From an uncultured Rhodospirillales bacterium (GTDB lineage: Bacteria; Pseudomonadota; Alphaproteobacteria; Reyranellales; Reyranellaceae): a DNA stretch of 37,221 nucleotides. This document shows, piece after piece, positions 17,291 through 26,800 of the stretch (the first letter of the stretch is position 1; the number at the start of each line of letters is the position of its first letter). The translations under genes were made by a program, and so were the position numbers. Under the pieces are notes generated by a model, which was not told where the DNA came from, did no database searches, and was given only the letters and a program-made list of their open reading frames with translations. The DNA is taken from the NCBI GenBank assembly GCA_945957125.1, contig CAMFJT010000025.1, forward strand, positions 1 through 37,221, read 5' to 3'.

Positions 17291-18211
17291 TCAGTGCTCC
17301 TTCTCGTAGGGCACGCCGATCGCGCGGGGGGCGACGGCGCGCCCGATGAAGCCGGCCAGCAGGAACATGGTCAGAAGATAGGGCAGCGACTGGATCAGTT
17401 GTACCGGCACCTCGCCCACGCCCGGCACCTTCACGCCCTGCAGGCGAATCGCCACCGCGTCGAGCAGGCCGAACATCAGGCAGGCGCCGAAGGCCGGAAA
17501 CGGCCGCCACTTGCCGAAGATCACGGCGGCCAGCGCGATGAAGCCCTGGCCCGCCGTCATGTCGCGGCTGAAGCCGGCATTCTGCGCGATCGCGATATAG
17601 GCGCCGGCCAACCCCGAGAACAGGCCGCACAGCAGCACCGCGCGATAGCGCAGCCACGTCACCGAGATTCCGGCCGAATCGACCGCCAGCGGCATCTCGC
17701 CGACGGCCCGCAGGCGCAGGCCGAAGCGCGTGCGCGTCACGATCCACCAGGTGAGCGGCACGGAGAGGAGCGCGGCATAGACAAGGATGTTGTCGCCGGC
17801 GCGCGGAAAGAAGAGCGGCAGCAGGCGCTCGCTGCCCTCCAGCGCCGGCGTCTGCCCGCCGCGCGCGAACCACGCTGTGCCCCACACCACGGTGAGGCCG
17901 GCGGCGATGATGTTGAGGGCGACGCCGCTCACCACCTGATTGCCGCGATAGGTGATGCAGGCGAGCCCATGGAGCAGCGCCAACGCCTCGGCGGCGGCGA
18001 CGGCGGCGGCGACGCCCCACCACGCCGAATGGGTGGTGGCGGCCACGGCGCCGGCAAAGAAAGCCGCCATCAGCATCTTGCCTTCGAGCCCGACATCGAT
18101 GATGCCGCTGCGCTCCGAGAACAGCCCGCCCATGGCGCACAGGATCAGCGGCGTCGCCGTGCGCAGGGTCGCGGCGGCGACGAGGAAGAGCAGCGACAGC
18201 GGGTCGTCCAT
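17291..18211 (-). CDS. Nucleoside-type ABC permease (YufQ/NupQ-like)
   Basis: 306 residues and strongly hydrophobic, with about eight or more membrane segments. The GLFSERSGIIDVGLEGKMLM segment near residue 28 is typical of the branched-chain/BMP-type permease family for nucleosides (YufQ, NupQ, BmpC partners). The ATG shares its A with the TGA of the other permease (TGATG), so the pair is translationally coupled. It forms the second channel subunit of the importer fed by the BMP binding protein at 21009-22016. The long in-frame extension to 18538 lies over the other permease gene and is not used. Confidence 0.93.
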   Translation of the reverse strand: MDDPLSLLFLVAAATLRTATPLILCAMGGLFSERSGIIDVGLEGKMLMAAFFAGAVAATTHSAWWGVAAAVAAAEALALLHGLACITYRGNQVVSGVALNIIAAGLTVVWGTAWFARGGQTPALEGSERLLPLFFPRAGDNILVYAALLSVPLTWWIVTRTRFGLRLRAVGEMPLAVDSAGISVTWLRYRAVLLCGLFSGLAGAYIAIAQNAGFSRDMTAGQGFIALAAVIFGKWRPFPAFGACLMFGLLDAVAIRLQGVKVPGVGEVPVQLIQSLPYLLTMFLLAGFIGRAVAPRAIGVPYEKEH

Positions 18212-19278
18212 CACGGCCGCCGGAACGCGAACAGCGCCTGCAGCCACGGCCGCGGCAACTGGACCAGCGCGCCGGAGAACAGGATCACCAGGCCCTGGAT
18301 CAGCACCACTGTCTCGCGCGTAATCTGCGGGATGTCGAAGGCGAGCTCGGCGCCACCCTGCTGCAGCGCGCCGAACAGAAGCGCGGCGAGCGCGATGCCG
18401 AGCGGGTGGTTGCGGCCCATCAGCGCCACGGCGATGCCGGCAAAGCCGTAGCCCGCCGGGAAGTCGAGCACGATGCGGTGATGCACGCCCATCAGCTCGT
18501 TGACGCCGACGAAACCGGCCAGCGCGCCGCTGAGGCACATCGCCAGCATGGTCATGTGGCGCAGGTTGGTGCCGGCATAGACCGCCGCCTCGGGATTATG
18601 GCCCATGGTGCGCAGCGCATAGCCCCACGGCGTGTGCCACAGGAACACCCAGACGGCGACGCAGCAGGCCAGCGCCAGCAGCAGCGAGAGGTTGAGCGCA
18701 TTGCCGCCCATCTGCGGCAGGAAGGCCGAGGGCGCGAAGCCGCGGCTCTGCGGCGTCATCGAGCCGGGCGCGATCAGCACGTTGACCATCAGGTAGACCA
18801 TCAGCGCGGCGGCGACGAAGTTGAACATGATGGTGGTGATGACGATGTGGCTGCCGCGCCACGCCTGCAGCCAGGCCGGCACGGCCGCCCAGGCCGCGCC
18901 GAACAGGGCGGCGGCGGCGATGCCGACGGGGATCATCAGCCAGGCCGGCAGGTAGCGGTCGAGCGCGAGGATCGCCAGGCCGCAGCCCAGCCCGCCGAGA
19001 TAGGCCTGGCCCTCGCCGCCGATGTTGAACAGGCCGCCGTGGAAGGCGACGGCCACGGCAAGGCCGGTGAAGATGAAGTTGGTCGCGTAGTAGAGCGTGT
19101 AGCCGATCGACTCGGGCGAGCCGACGGCGCCCACCACCAGCAGCGAGAGCGCATGAAACGGATCGACGCCGATGATGCGCACGATGATGCCGACGGTGAC
19201 GAAGGCGAGCGCGATGTTGACCAGCGGCAGCAGCACGATGTCGGCCCAGGCCGGCAGGGGTCGGCGAGACAGGGTCAC
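18211..19278 (-). CDS. Nucleoside-type ABC permease (YufP/NupP-like)
   Basis: 355 residues with about nine hydrophobic segments and the family-typical FHGGLFNIGGEGQAYLGGLG around residues 80-99 and MRTMGHNPEAAVYAG-like coupling sequence near 227. The start is the GTG complementing 19276-19278, with AAGG directly before it; an ATG 37 bases further upstream is in another frame. It pairs with the 17291-18211 permease. A 192-base gap containing repeat B copy 2 separates it from the ATPase gene, the widest gap in an otherwise tightly packed operon. Confidence 0.92.
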   Translation of the reverse strand: MTLSRRPLPAWADIVLLPLVNIALAFVTVGIIVRIIGVDPFHALSLLVVGAVGSPESIGYTLYYATNFIFTGLAVAVAFHGGLFNIGGEGQAYLGGLGCGLAILALDRYLPAWLMIPVGIAAAALFGAAWAAVPAWLQAWRGSHIVITTIMFNFVAAALMVYLMVNVLIAPGSMTPQSRGFAPSAFLPQMGGNALNLSLLLALACCVAVWVFLWHTPWGYALRTMGHNPEAAVYAGTNLRHMTMLAMCLSGALAGFVGVNELMGVHHRIVLDFPAGYGFAGIAVALMGRNHPLGIALAALLFGALQQGGAELAFDIPQITRETVVLIQGLVILFSGALVQLPRPWLQALFAFRRP

Positions 19279-19339
19279 CCTTCGGCCCTTTTCTCATGTG
19301 GCCGGGAGCCGCCAACTTTTGGTTCGTTTACCCTTCTTT

Positions 19340-19453
19340 CCGTCGTCCCGAGCGGAGCGAAGCGTAGTCGAGGGACCTGCCCATCCCGGCGGACGTTGCA
19401 GGAAGAGGTCCCGCCACGACGCCTCGCTTCGCTCGGCTCCGGTCGGGACGACG
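19340..19453. repeat. Palindromic repeat family B, copy 2 (inside the nucleoside operon)
   Basis: The left arm CCGTCGTCCCGAGCGGAGC (19340-19358) pairs with 19436-19453 apart from one mismatch. The 114-base element is in the same orientation as copy 1 (11944-12057) and shares its internal GAGGGACCTG-type sequence. It interrupts the junction between the double ATPase (stop 19471) and the first permease (start 19278), both on the minus strand. Any hairpin in the mRNA would sit between a cytosolic subunit and the membrane subunits and could set different expression levels. Confidence 0.88.
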
Positions 19454-19470
19454 AGCTTTTTCGATCAAAG

Positions 19471-21012
19471 TCAGCGCCCATGAGAGTCGCGCTCCCGGCC
19501 AGCGCCCGCCATCATCAGGCCGAGCGTGCGCTCGTCGGCACGGCTGCCTTCGACCTCGCCGACGATCCGGCCGCCGAACATCACCAGGATGCGGTCGGCG
19601 AGCGACAGGATCTCGTCGAGCTCGACCGACACGACCAGCACCGCGCAGCCCGCGTCGCGGCTCTTCACCAGCTCGCGATGGATGAACTCGATCGCGCCGA
19701 TATCGACGCCGCGCGTCGGCTGGCCGACCAGCAGGACCTTGGGCTCGCGCGCCATCTCGCGCGCCAGCACCAGCTTCTGCTGGTTGCCGCCGGAGAAGCT
19801 CGACGAGCGCAGGCCCGGCACGCGCGGACGTACGTCGAAGCGTTCCATAAGCCGTGCGCAATGGGCGCCCACGGCCGGGCCGTTCAGCAGGCCGTGCTGG
19901 CTGAACGGCGGGAGCTCGTGATAGCCGAGGATCGAGGTCTCCGAGGCGCGGAACGCCGCGACCATGCCTTGGCGCTGGCGGTCCTCCGGCACATGGGCGA
20001 CGCCGAGATCGCGCATCTCGGCCGGGTCGCCCGGATGGTCCGCGTCGATCGTCCGACCACAGACGACCAGCCGGCCGCTCGTGGGGCGGCGGATGCCGGC
20101 CAGCACCTGCAGGAGCTCGGTTTGGCCGTTGCCCGAGACGCCGGCGATGCCGACGATTTCGCCGGCCCGCAGCGCCAGCTCGATGTCGTCGAGCAGGACC
20201 ACGCCGCGGCCGTCGACCAGGCCGAGATGCTCGGCAGAAAGCCGCACCTCGCCCGGATGCGGCGGCACCTTGTCGAACTGCAGCCGCACCTTGCGGCCGA
20301 CCATCAGCTCGGCGAGCTCCTCGGCATCGGTGTCGGCGGTGCGCCGCTCGGCCACCATCTGGCCCTGGCGCATCACGAACACCCGGTCGGTCGCCGCCAT
20401 GATCTCGCGCAGCTTGTGGGTGATGAGCACGACGGTGACGCCGCGTTCCTTCAGCGTCGCGAGGATGCGGAAGAGCCGGTCGGTCTCCTGCGGCGTCAGC
20501 ACCGCGCTCGGCTCGTCGAGGATCAGGATGCGCGCGCCGCGGAACAGCACCTTGAGGATCTCGACCCGCTGCTGCTCTCCGACGGAAAGATCGGCGACCT
20601 TCGCATCGGGATCGACGGTGAGGCCGTAGTCGCGCGACAGCCGCGCCAGCTCGGCGCGCGCCGCGGCGAGGCCGCCGGCCAGCATCGGCCCGCCTTCTGC
20701 GCCCAGGATCAGGTTCTCCAGCACGGTGAAGCTGTCGATCAGCATGAAATGCTGGTGCACCATGCCGATGCCGTGGCGGATGGCGTCGCGCGGACCGTCC
20801 ATCTGCACGGGCTGGCCGTCGACGCGGATCGTGCCGGCGTCGGCGCGATAGAGCCCGTAGAGGATGCTCATCAGCGTCGACTTGCCGGCGCCGTTCTCGC
20901 CGATGATGCCGGTGATCGCACCCTTCTCGATCGAGAGCGACACGCCGCGCACGGCGTGCACGCTGCCGAACGACTTGTCGATCCCCTCGAGCGCGATCGC
21001 CGGAACGGTCAC
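19471..21012 (-). CDS. Nucleoside-type ABC transporter ATP-binding protein with two fused cassettes (YufO/NupO-like)
   Basis: 513 residues with two ABC cassettes in tandem. The first is complete: Walker A GENGAGKST (38-46), signature LSVGEQQR, Walker B ILILDEPSAVL. The second has the degenerate Walker A GVSGNGQTE and Walker B VLLVGQPTRG usual in this family, with signature FSGGNQQK. The start is the GTG complementing 21010-21012, which overlaps the binding-protein TGA as GTGA; the open frame reaching 22122 merely shadows that gene. It energises import of nucleosides by the two permeases downstream. Confidence 0.94.
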   Translation of the reverse strand: MTVPAIALEGIDKSFGSVHAVRGVSLSIEKGAITGIIGENGAGKSTLMSILYGLYRADAGTIRVDGQPVQMDGPRDAIRHGIGMVHQHFMLIDSFTVLENLILGAEGGPMLAGGLAAARAELARLSRDYGLTVDPDAKVADLSVGEQQRVEILKVLFRGARILILDEPSAVLTPQETDRLFRILATLKERGVTVVLITHKLREIMAATDRVFVMRQGQMVAERRTADTDAEELAELMVGRKVRLQFDKVPPHPGEVRLSAEHLGLVDGRGVVLLDDIELALRAGEIVGIAGVSGNGQTELLQVLAGIRRPTSGRLVVCGRTIDADHPGDPAEMRDLGVAHVPEDRQRQGMVAAFRASETSILGYHELPPFSQHGLLNGPAVGAHCARLMERFDVRPRVPGLRSSSFSGGNQQKLVLAREMAREPKVLLVGQPTRGVDIGAIEFIHRELVKSRDAGCAVLVVSVELDEILSLADRILVMFGGRIVGEVEGSRADERTLGLMMAGAGRERDSHGR

Positions 21013-22016
21013 TTGCAGGCGTTGTTGCTCATGTAGTCGACGACGACGATCTTGCCCGAGATGATGTCGGCCTTGGCCGCCTCGACCTTGGCCTTCATCT
21101 CCGGCGTGATCAGCTTCTCGTTGTACTGGTCGAGCGCCCAGTCGACGCCGCCTTCCTTGAGGCCCAGCACCGATACGTCGCCCTTCCATGTGCCAGCCTG
21201 CATCGCCTTGAAGCTGTTGTAGGCCGCGACATCGACCCTCTTGAGCATCGAGGTCAGCATGTTGCCGGGATGCAGGTGGTTCTGGTTCGAGTCGACGCCG
21301 ATGCCGAGCTTGCCGCGATCCTTGACCGCCTGGAGGATGCCGATGCCGGTGCTGCCGGCCGCGGCGTAGATGACGTCGACGCCGCGATCGATCTGGCCCT
21401 TGGCGAGCTCCGCGCCACGGCCGGGATCGTTCCAGGCGGCCGGCGTCGTGCCGGTCATGTTGGAGATCAGCTCGGCATTCGGATTGGCGTACTTGATGCC
21501 CTGCTCGTAGCCGCACTGGAACTTGCGGACCAGCGGGATATCCATGCCGCCGACGAACCCGACCTTGCCGGTCTTCGACGCCATCGCCGCCAGGATGCCG
21601 ACCAGGAACGAGCCTTCGTGCTCGCGGAACACCACCGACTGGACGTTGGGCAGCTTCACCACGCTGTCGATGATGGTGAAATGCGTGTTGGGGAATTCCT
21701 TGGCGACCTTCTCCAGTGCCACCGCCTGGGAGAAGCCGACGGCGATGATCGGATCCTGCCCTCTTTGGGCAAATCTCCGCAGCGCCTGCTCGAACTGGGT
21801 CTCGTTGCTGGGCTCGAAGTCGGCGACGGCGATTCCCGTCTCCTTCGTGAACTTCTGGGCGCCGTTGCTCACGCCTTCGTTGAAGGATTTGTCGAACTTG
21901 CCGCCGTTGGCATAGACGATCGCCGGCTTGACGGTCGTCTGCGCCTCGGCGACGCCGGCCATGTTGGGACCAGTCACGGCGACGAGCGCGAGCAGCGATA
22001 AGATCCAACCCTTCAT
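21009..22016 (-). CDS. BMP-family ABC substrate-binding protein (nucleoside type)
   Basis: 335 residues with a signal peptide ending AEAQT. There is no lipobox cysteine, so it is a soluble periplasmic receptor rather than the lipoprotein seen in Gram-positives and spirochaetes. Family features are VYANGGKFDKSFNEGV near residue 35, IIAVGFSQA, EHEGSFLVGILAA, KVGFVGGMDIPLV and the AAAGSTGIGI region. BMP/PnrA/BmpA proteins bind purine and pyrimidine nucleosides. It is the promoter-proximal gene of the ten-gene operon, with GAGGGAGCC before the ATG, and it diverges from the dihydropyrimidinase gene across 104 bases. Confidence 0.94.
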   Translation of the reverse strand: MKGWILSLLALVAVTGPNMAGVAEAQTTVKPAIVYANGGKFDKSFNEGVSNGAQKFTKETGIAVADFEPSNETQFEQALRRFAQRGQDPIIAVGFSQAVALEKVAKEFPNTHFTIIDSVVKLPNVQSVVFREHEGSFLVGILAAMASKTGKVGFVGGMDIPLVRKFQCGYEQGIKYANPNAELISNMTGTTPAAWNDPGRGAELAKGQIDRGVDVIYAAAGSTGIGILQAVKDRGKLGIGVDSNQNHLHPGNMLTSMLKRVDVAAYNSFKAMQAGTWKGDVSVLGLKEGGVDWALDQYNEKLITPEMKAKVEAAKADIISGKIVVVDYMSNNACK

Positions 22017-22047
22017 GAAGGCTCCCTCGATGATTGTTACAAGTGTG

Positions 22048-22068
22048 GACCGGCGCGGCCCGCCGGTC
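22048..22068. promoter_or_regulatory. Inverted repeat in the divergent bmp/hydA spacer
   Basis: GACCGGCG at 22048-22055 and CGCCGGTC at 22061-22068 form an 8-base stem with a 5-base loop. It lies in the 104-base spacer between the divergent BMP-protein and dihydropyrimidinase starts. The position suits an operator shared by both units, but GC-rich inverted repeats of this size arise readily by chance in such DNA. Confidence 0.3.
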
Positions 22069-22120
22069 TAGGCGGGGATGGACCGGCACGCGCCTTGCAG
22101 CCCTTTGCCCCGGAGGAACC

Positions 22121-23566
22121 ATGGCCGACTACGATCTCGTGATCCGCAACACCACCATCGCCACCGCTTCAGACGTGGTGAAAGGCGATATCGGCATCGT
22201 GCGCGGCCGGGTCGTGGCGCTCGGCGAGCATCTCGACAAGGGGCAAAAGGAGATCGACGCGACCGGCCTGATCGCCGTCCCGGGCGGGATCGACGCCCAT
22301 GTCCATTTCGACCAGGACACCGCCGACGGCTCGGTCTTCGCCGACGACTTCGAGAGCGGCAGCCGGGCGGCGGCGGCGGGCGGCACCACGACCATCATTC
22401 CCTTCGCCTACCAGAGCAAGGGCCAGCCGCTGCGCGACGCGGTCAACAAGTACCACAAGCGCGCCGAGGGCAAGTCGCTGATCGACTACGCCTTCCACGT
22501 GATCCTGTCCGACGCCAGCGAGAAGATCATGGGGCAGGATTTCACCGCCCTGGTCGCCGACGGCTACACCTCGTTCAAGGTCTACATGACCTACGACGAC
22601 GTGAAGCTGACCGACCGCGAGGTGCTCGATGCGCTCGCCGCCGCGCGGCGCGAGCAGGCGATGCTGATGATCCATGCCGAGAATTCCGACTGCATCACCT
22701 GGCTGACCGAGCGGCTGGAATGGAAGGGCATGACGGCGGCCAAGTTCCACGCCACCTCGCGGCCCTACGTGGTCGAGCGCGAGGCGACGCACCGGGCGAT
22801 CTCGCTCGCCGAGCTGCTCGACGTGCCGATGCTGCTGGTCCACGTCTCGGCCAAGGAGGCGATGCACGAGATCCAGCGGGCGCAGGCGCGCGGTCTCAAG
22901 GTCTATGGCGAGACCTGCCCGCAGTACCTGTTCCTGAGCGAGGAGGATTTCGACAAGCCGGGCGACGAGGGCAGCAAGTGCGTCTGCTCCCCGCCGCCGC
23001 GCGGGACCGAGAACCAGGAGCATATCTGGACCGGCCTCAGCGCCAACACCTTCCACGTGCTGTCGTCCGACCATGCCGCGTTCAAGTACGACGACCCGCG
23101 CGGCAAGAAGCTGCCCGGCGCCGAGAAGAGCTTCCGCCGCATCCCCAACGGCGTGCCCGGCGTGGAGACCCGCCTGCCGCTCTTGTTCTCCGAGGGCGTC
23201 AACAAGGGCCGCATCACCCTGCAGCAATTCGTGGCGCTCTCCTCGACCAACGCCGCGAAGATCTACGGCCTGCATCCCAGGAAGGGCACGATCGCGGTCG
23301 GCGCCGATGCCGACATCGTGCTGTGGGACCCGACGCGGCGGGTGAGCCTCACCAACTCGATGCTCCACCACAATTGCGACTACACGCCCTACGAGGGACG
23401 CGAGCTGACCGGCTACCCGGTGATGACGCTGTCGCGCGGCGAGGTCGTGATGGACGAGGGCCGGATGAGCGGCTCCGCCGGCCGCGGCCTGTTCCAGAAA
23501 TGCGACCGCCCCGACCCCGCCCGCCCGCGCGGCAAACCCCTGATCGACCCGTCGATCTTCAGTTGA
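22121..23566 (+). CDS. hydA: Dihydropyrimidinase / hydantoinase
   Basis: 481 residues from the ATG at 22121, with CGGAGGAA upstream. The binuclear metal site is complete: HVH (H60, H62), carboxylated lysine K153 in FKVYM, H185 in IHAEN, H241 in LVHVSA and D317 in SSDHAA. GGIDAHVHFD and GETCPQYLFL are typical of dihydropyrimidinases. It opens dihydrouracil or dihydrothymine to N-carbamoyl-beta-amino acids; hydantoin opening is the related activity. It diverges from the nucleoside operon, so uracil and thymine released there could be degraded further. However, dihydropyrimidine dehydrogenase and beta-ureidopropionase genes are not in the window. Confidence 0.93.
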   Translation: MADYDLVIRNTTIATASDVVKGDIGIVRGRVVALGEHLDKGQKEIDATGLIAVPGGIDAHVHFDQDTADGSVFADDFESGSRAAAAGGTTTIIPFAYQSKGQPLRDAVNKYHKRAEGKSLIDYAFHVILSDASEKIMGQDFTALVADGYTSFKVYMTYDDVKLTDREVLDALAAARREQAMLMIHAENSDCITWLTERLEWKGMTAAKFHATSRPYVVEREATHRAISLAELLDVPMLLVHVSAKEAMHEIQRAQARGLKVYGETCPQYLFLSEEDFDKPGDEGSKCVCSPPPRGTENQEHIWTGLSANTFHVLSSDHAAFKYDDPRGKKLPGAEKSFRRIPNGVPGVETRLPLLFSEGVNKGRITLQQFVALSSTNAAKIYGLHPRKGTIAVGADADIVLWDPTRRVSLTNSMLHHNCDYTPYEGRELTGYPVMTLSRGEVVMDEGRMSGSAGRGLFQKCDRPDPARPRGKPLIDPSIFS

Positions 23567-23834
23567 GCTGACTTTGCCCTATTCTTATGGTGAGGTGGCG
23601 CCGCCATACGACGCGTCCCTACCGTCAATCATGACTAGGGCTTAGGAGTGTTGTCGACGGGCTCGGCTCCTCGACCGCATTCTCACAAGCGAGAACTCAA
23701 TGGAGGACACCGACCGCCAAAACTATCAAGCTGCCTGACCAGCATCCGGTGCGGCTTCTGCCAGTCGATTACCAACTCAGTCTAAGCGGGGCGTTCTATC
23801 TGAGAATAACTTCAATCTTATCCCCCCAAATTCC
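23567..23834. other. Intergenic left flank of the STAND-gene island
   Basis: These 268 bases lie between the convergent hydA and STAND genes. Composition drops visibly from the GC-rich hydA end to AT-richer sequence. No tRNA, integrase, insertion sequence, terminator-like hairpin or obvious att duplication is seen. A plus-strand open stretch around 23717-23900 without a plausible start could be the remnant of an older gene, but this cannot be shown. Confidence 0.5.
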
Positions 23835-26800
23835 TTACCAGTCCGGAAGGAAGTGCGCAGAGGGTGACTTGTCTCCGAAGAGATGGTCTTCGCGTTTCTT
23901 TTGAGTCTTTTCGATGCGACTTCCGATCGCGCGAAGCACGGTTGGTAGAAAGGCGCGATGCGTATTGCTTCTTACTCCCAACGTCTCGGACCAGATATCG
24001 ACGCGAAGGTCGACAATCTTGGCGAGCAGCACCGAGGCCTGCCAAAACTCCAACGGGGTCCTAGCGGATATCATCTGCCCGTACCAAGTGCGCGCCCAGA
24101 GGTTTCGCTCGTAGGCCTTGGTCGCCGCTTTCTGGGCAATACCGATATAGCCTTGCGCACCATTAAAACGGGAAAGAACACTTTCCGCATGGACACTTTG
24201 ATCAGAATATCCAGCGAGTGTCAGCGCTAAACATAAGTCGGCGGGCTGACCGGTCGTAAGCAAATCATCGATTGTGTCTTCGACAACGTTAGCCTTACCA
24301 TTCAGACAGGCAGCGAAGACTTCTAAGGCGATCTTGCTATCGTCTCGGCAGGTAACCAAGCGGCGCTTGCAAACATCTTGGAGTTCGGGAACATCAGCAT
24401 TTTCCCAGAGGTAAAGCGATTCTGCAGGCGCCTTCGCAACGCCCTGCACTCGATTGATTGCGGGCTCGATAGTTGCAAGCCGGGACAGCAGCCTTCTAGC
24501 GCCAGTATGCTTTGAAAGGATGACTGCCAGTTGCATTGCAAAGTGATGGAGGTAGCGCAGTTGAACATCTGTCGCCGCATTTAGTAATTCAATCCAATGC
24601 TCCCCTGCGCTCTCTTCCGCCTTAATAAGCGATTTTACACCTTCTAGCGTCAGGTCAGAAAGTACGAGGTTGGCGTCGGCCGTCGTGAGCTCTTTCCTGA
24701 AGCTATCAAAAGAACGTGCCATTCGGTCTTGTCGAGCATCAAACTGCTCATCTGTCTCTCCGAGACGGCCGAACTGATCCCCTAGATCCTGACTTGGCGG
24801 TGGATCGTTGAGCGAGATCAGCGGCGGCTTAGCGTCGGCCACATTCGGTGTCGAAGTTGTCATCTTCGGCAAGTTAGAGGTGTGCGAATACCCAAGCGCT
24901 CTGATGAGGGCCGCCTCAACGCGTTTTGCGATCGCGCTCGCGGCCGTTGGGCCTAGCGTCTGCGCAGCGAATCCATAATGATCAAGGTCCATGCGATCAA
25001 GAGCCTCATCAAGAGTGATAAGACCTGCCTTTGCGGCTTGAAGAATCGCCGACGAACCGTACCACCGCTCGAAAGTCTGCTTCCCATGACGTAAGGCACG
25101 GGCATCCCATCCGATTGCAACGATCGCCTTCAGTAGGTTCAGATCTCCGCTGGCGGCAGCAGCACCAAGCGCTTGAGTGCGCACACCATCGTCACTGGAC
25201 TCTAGGAGTTCCCGCACGATCGCGCGCGACCGCTGTGAGAGGGGAGGGTTCGAATACCGTATGGCGGCGAGAACCGCGCTTTGTTTATCGGTATCGGTCG
25301 ATTGGAGAATACGCTCAAGGATGTGCTCGGCGCCTTCTTCCGAGGCTGGACGCAGCGCAGCCAGAATATCGAGCAATACGGTGTTTCCTCCGATTCCCGC
25401 GATCGCTTCGAGCTGTTCGTCCGCCGGAAGGTGAGTAATCGCGGTAAAAATCAAATATTGAGCGGCAATCCACTCATCGCGATGATCCCTATGATCATCA
25501 TGCCTTGCAGTGCTGGCTTGCCCGGCTTTCAGGATGTTGCGCGCCTGTTGATCTGTTAGTGCGGCACTATGCTCTAGCAGGGTAAGAGCGCCCAGCCATC
25601 TGGCTAAGTCCGCTCTGTTCAGAATGTCATCAGCTAGAGCTCTATGAACTGCAACAGCGTCAGCGAGGTGAAACCGTGCGACGCCTGCCCGAGCCGTGTT
25701 GAAGAGCCTGTCTTCTGAGCCCGGACCCCTATGGGTTGCGAGCTTAGATGCGTCGATTGCGCGATACTGTGTTGCTGTCGTATCAACATTGTCGGGCTTT
25801 TTCGTGCCCGGATCGCACGGATCGACCTCGCAGTACTTCTCGACGAGCGACCATCCCAAGAACTTCTCACGATCTCTCGTGAGCCATTCGGCCAGGTCCT
25901 CGGCGCGCTTCGCGTCATCGACCGCCCCCGTTGCGCGCAAGATCTCAACGCTCGACCATTTACCAACGGTCGAAGAGTTGTCGCCGTCGAACGTCGTTAT
26001 CCATTTTAGAAGGCCCGCTTGCGTCTCGTTCCAATCCACGCGATTGAACCGAATAAGCTGCTCAAACTCCTTGCTTGGTGCATGGGTGGCTGGTCCAAGC
26101 GCGTTGGAGAAGCTCCATCTCACAAGATCGTCCGCAAAACCTTTTAGGTGCTTACCGGCAAGAAGGTAGAAGGCCGTGCGATGCAACGTATCCAAATGCC
26201 ACTTATTCGAAAGAACAAGATTTTCGTCGCGATACTTTCTCTCCACGCTGGTGAGGTCATTGACTCTCTTATCAATATCAGTCTGCCGCTTGTTCCGTTC
26301 CTCGATGACTTCGTTCTCGGGGTCGCGTCTGGGCGATTTGAACATTCTTCGTTCAGGGGCGAGCGAGTAATATGCGAGCCAACGCCGCACTGCGTCCGAG
26401 ATAGCTTCCCATACGAGCGGATTATCTCGATGCTTATGCAGTGCATAAAGTATCCAATCAGCATTCGGAATATGAGTCTCACTGGTGTATACGTTCTCAG
26501 CGGCTTCAAGGAAGGAGAGCGTTGCCGATCGTGCCAAAACAGCGAAGGCATCGGCCTCACTATTTGGAAGGTTCTGCAGCGAGACGAAGTGCTCAATCAG
26601 AGCGGATCGTGCCGGAGGACTCGCCTCTGCATCGAGGCAGGCAATCTGAGTGGCCAGGAAGACGACACTTGCTGTCTCATCAAGGGCGGTAATCGGTTCG
26701 AGGATAGTGGCGAGCCGCTCTCTTGGGTCCCGTTTGTTGCGAAGCTCCCTCTCAAGGGCACCGATTAACGAGAGCGCCAGTCCAAGGTTGAGACCGTCTT

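Noticed and set aside
18406..21036. 876-residue plus-strand open frame
   Set aside because: It is antisense to the well-supported nucleoside permease and ATPase genes. Its translation is rich in Arg, His, Asp, Gln and Ala, as is typical of shadow frames in high-GC DNA, and no domain is visible.
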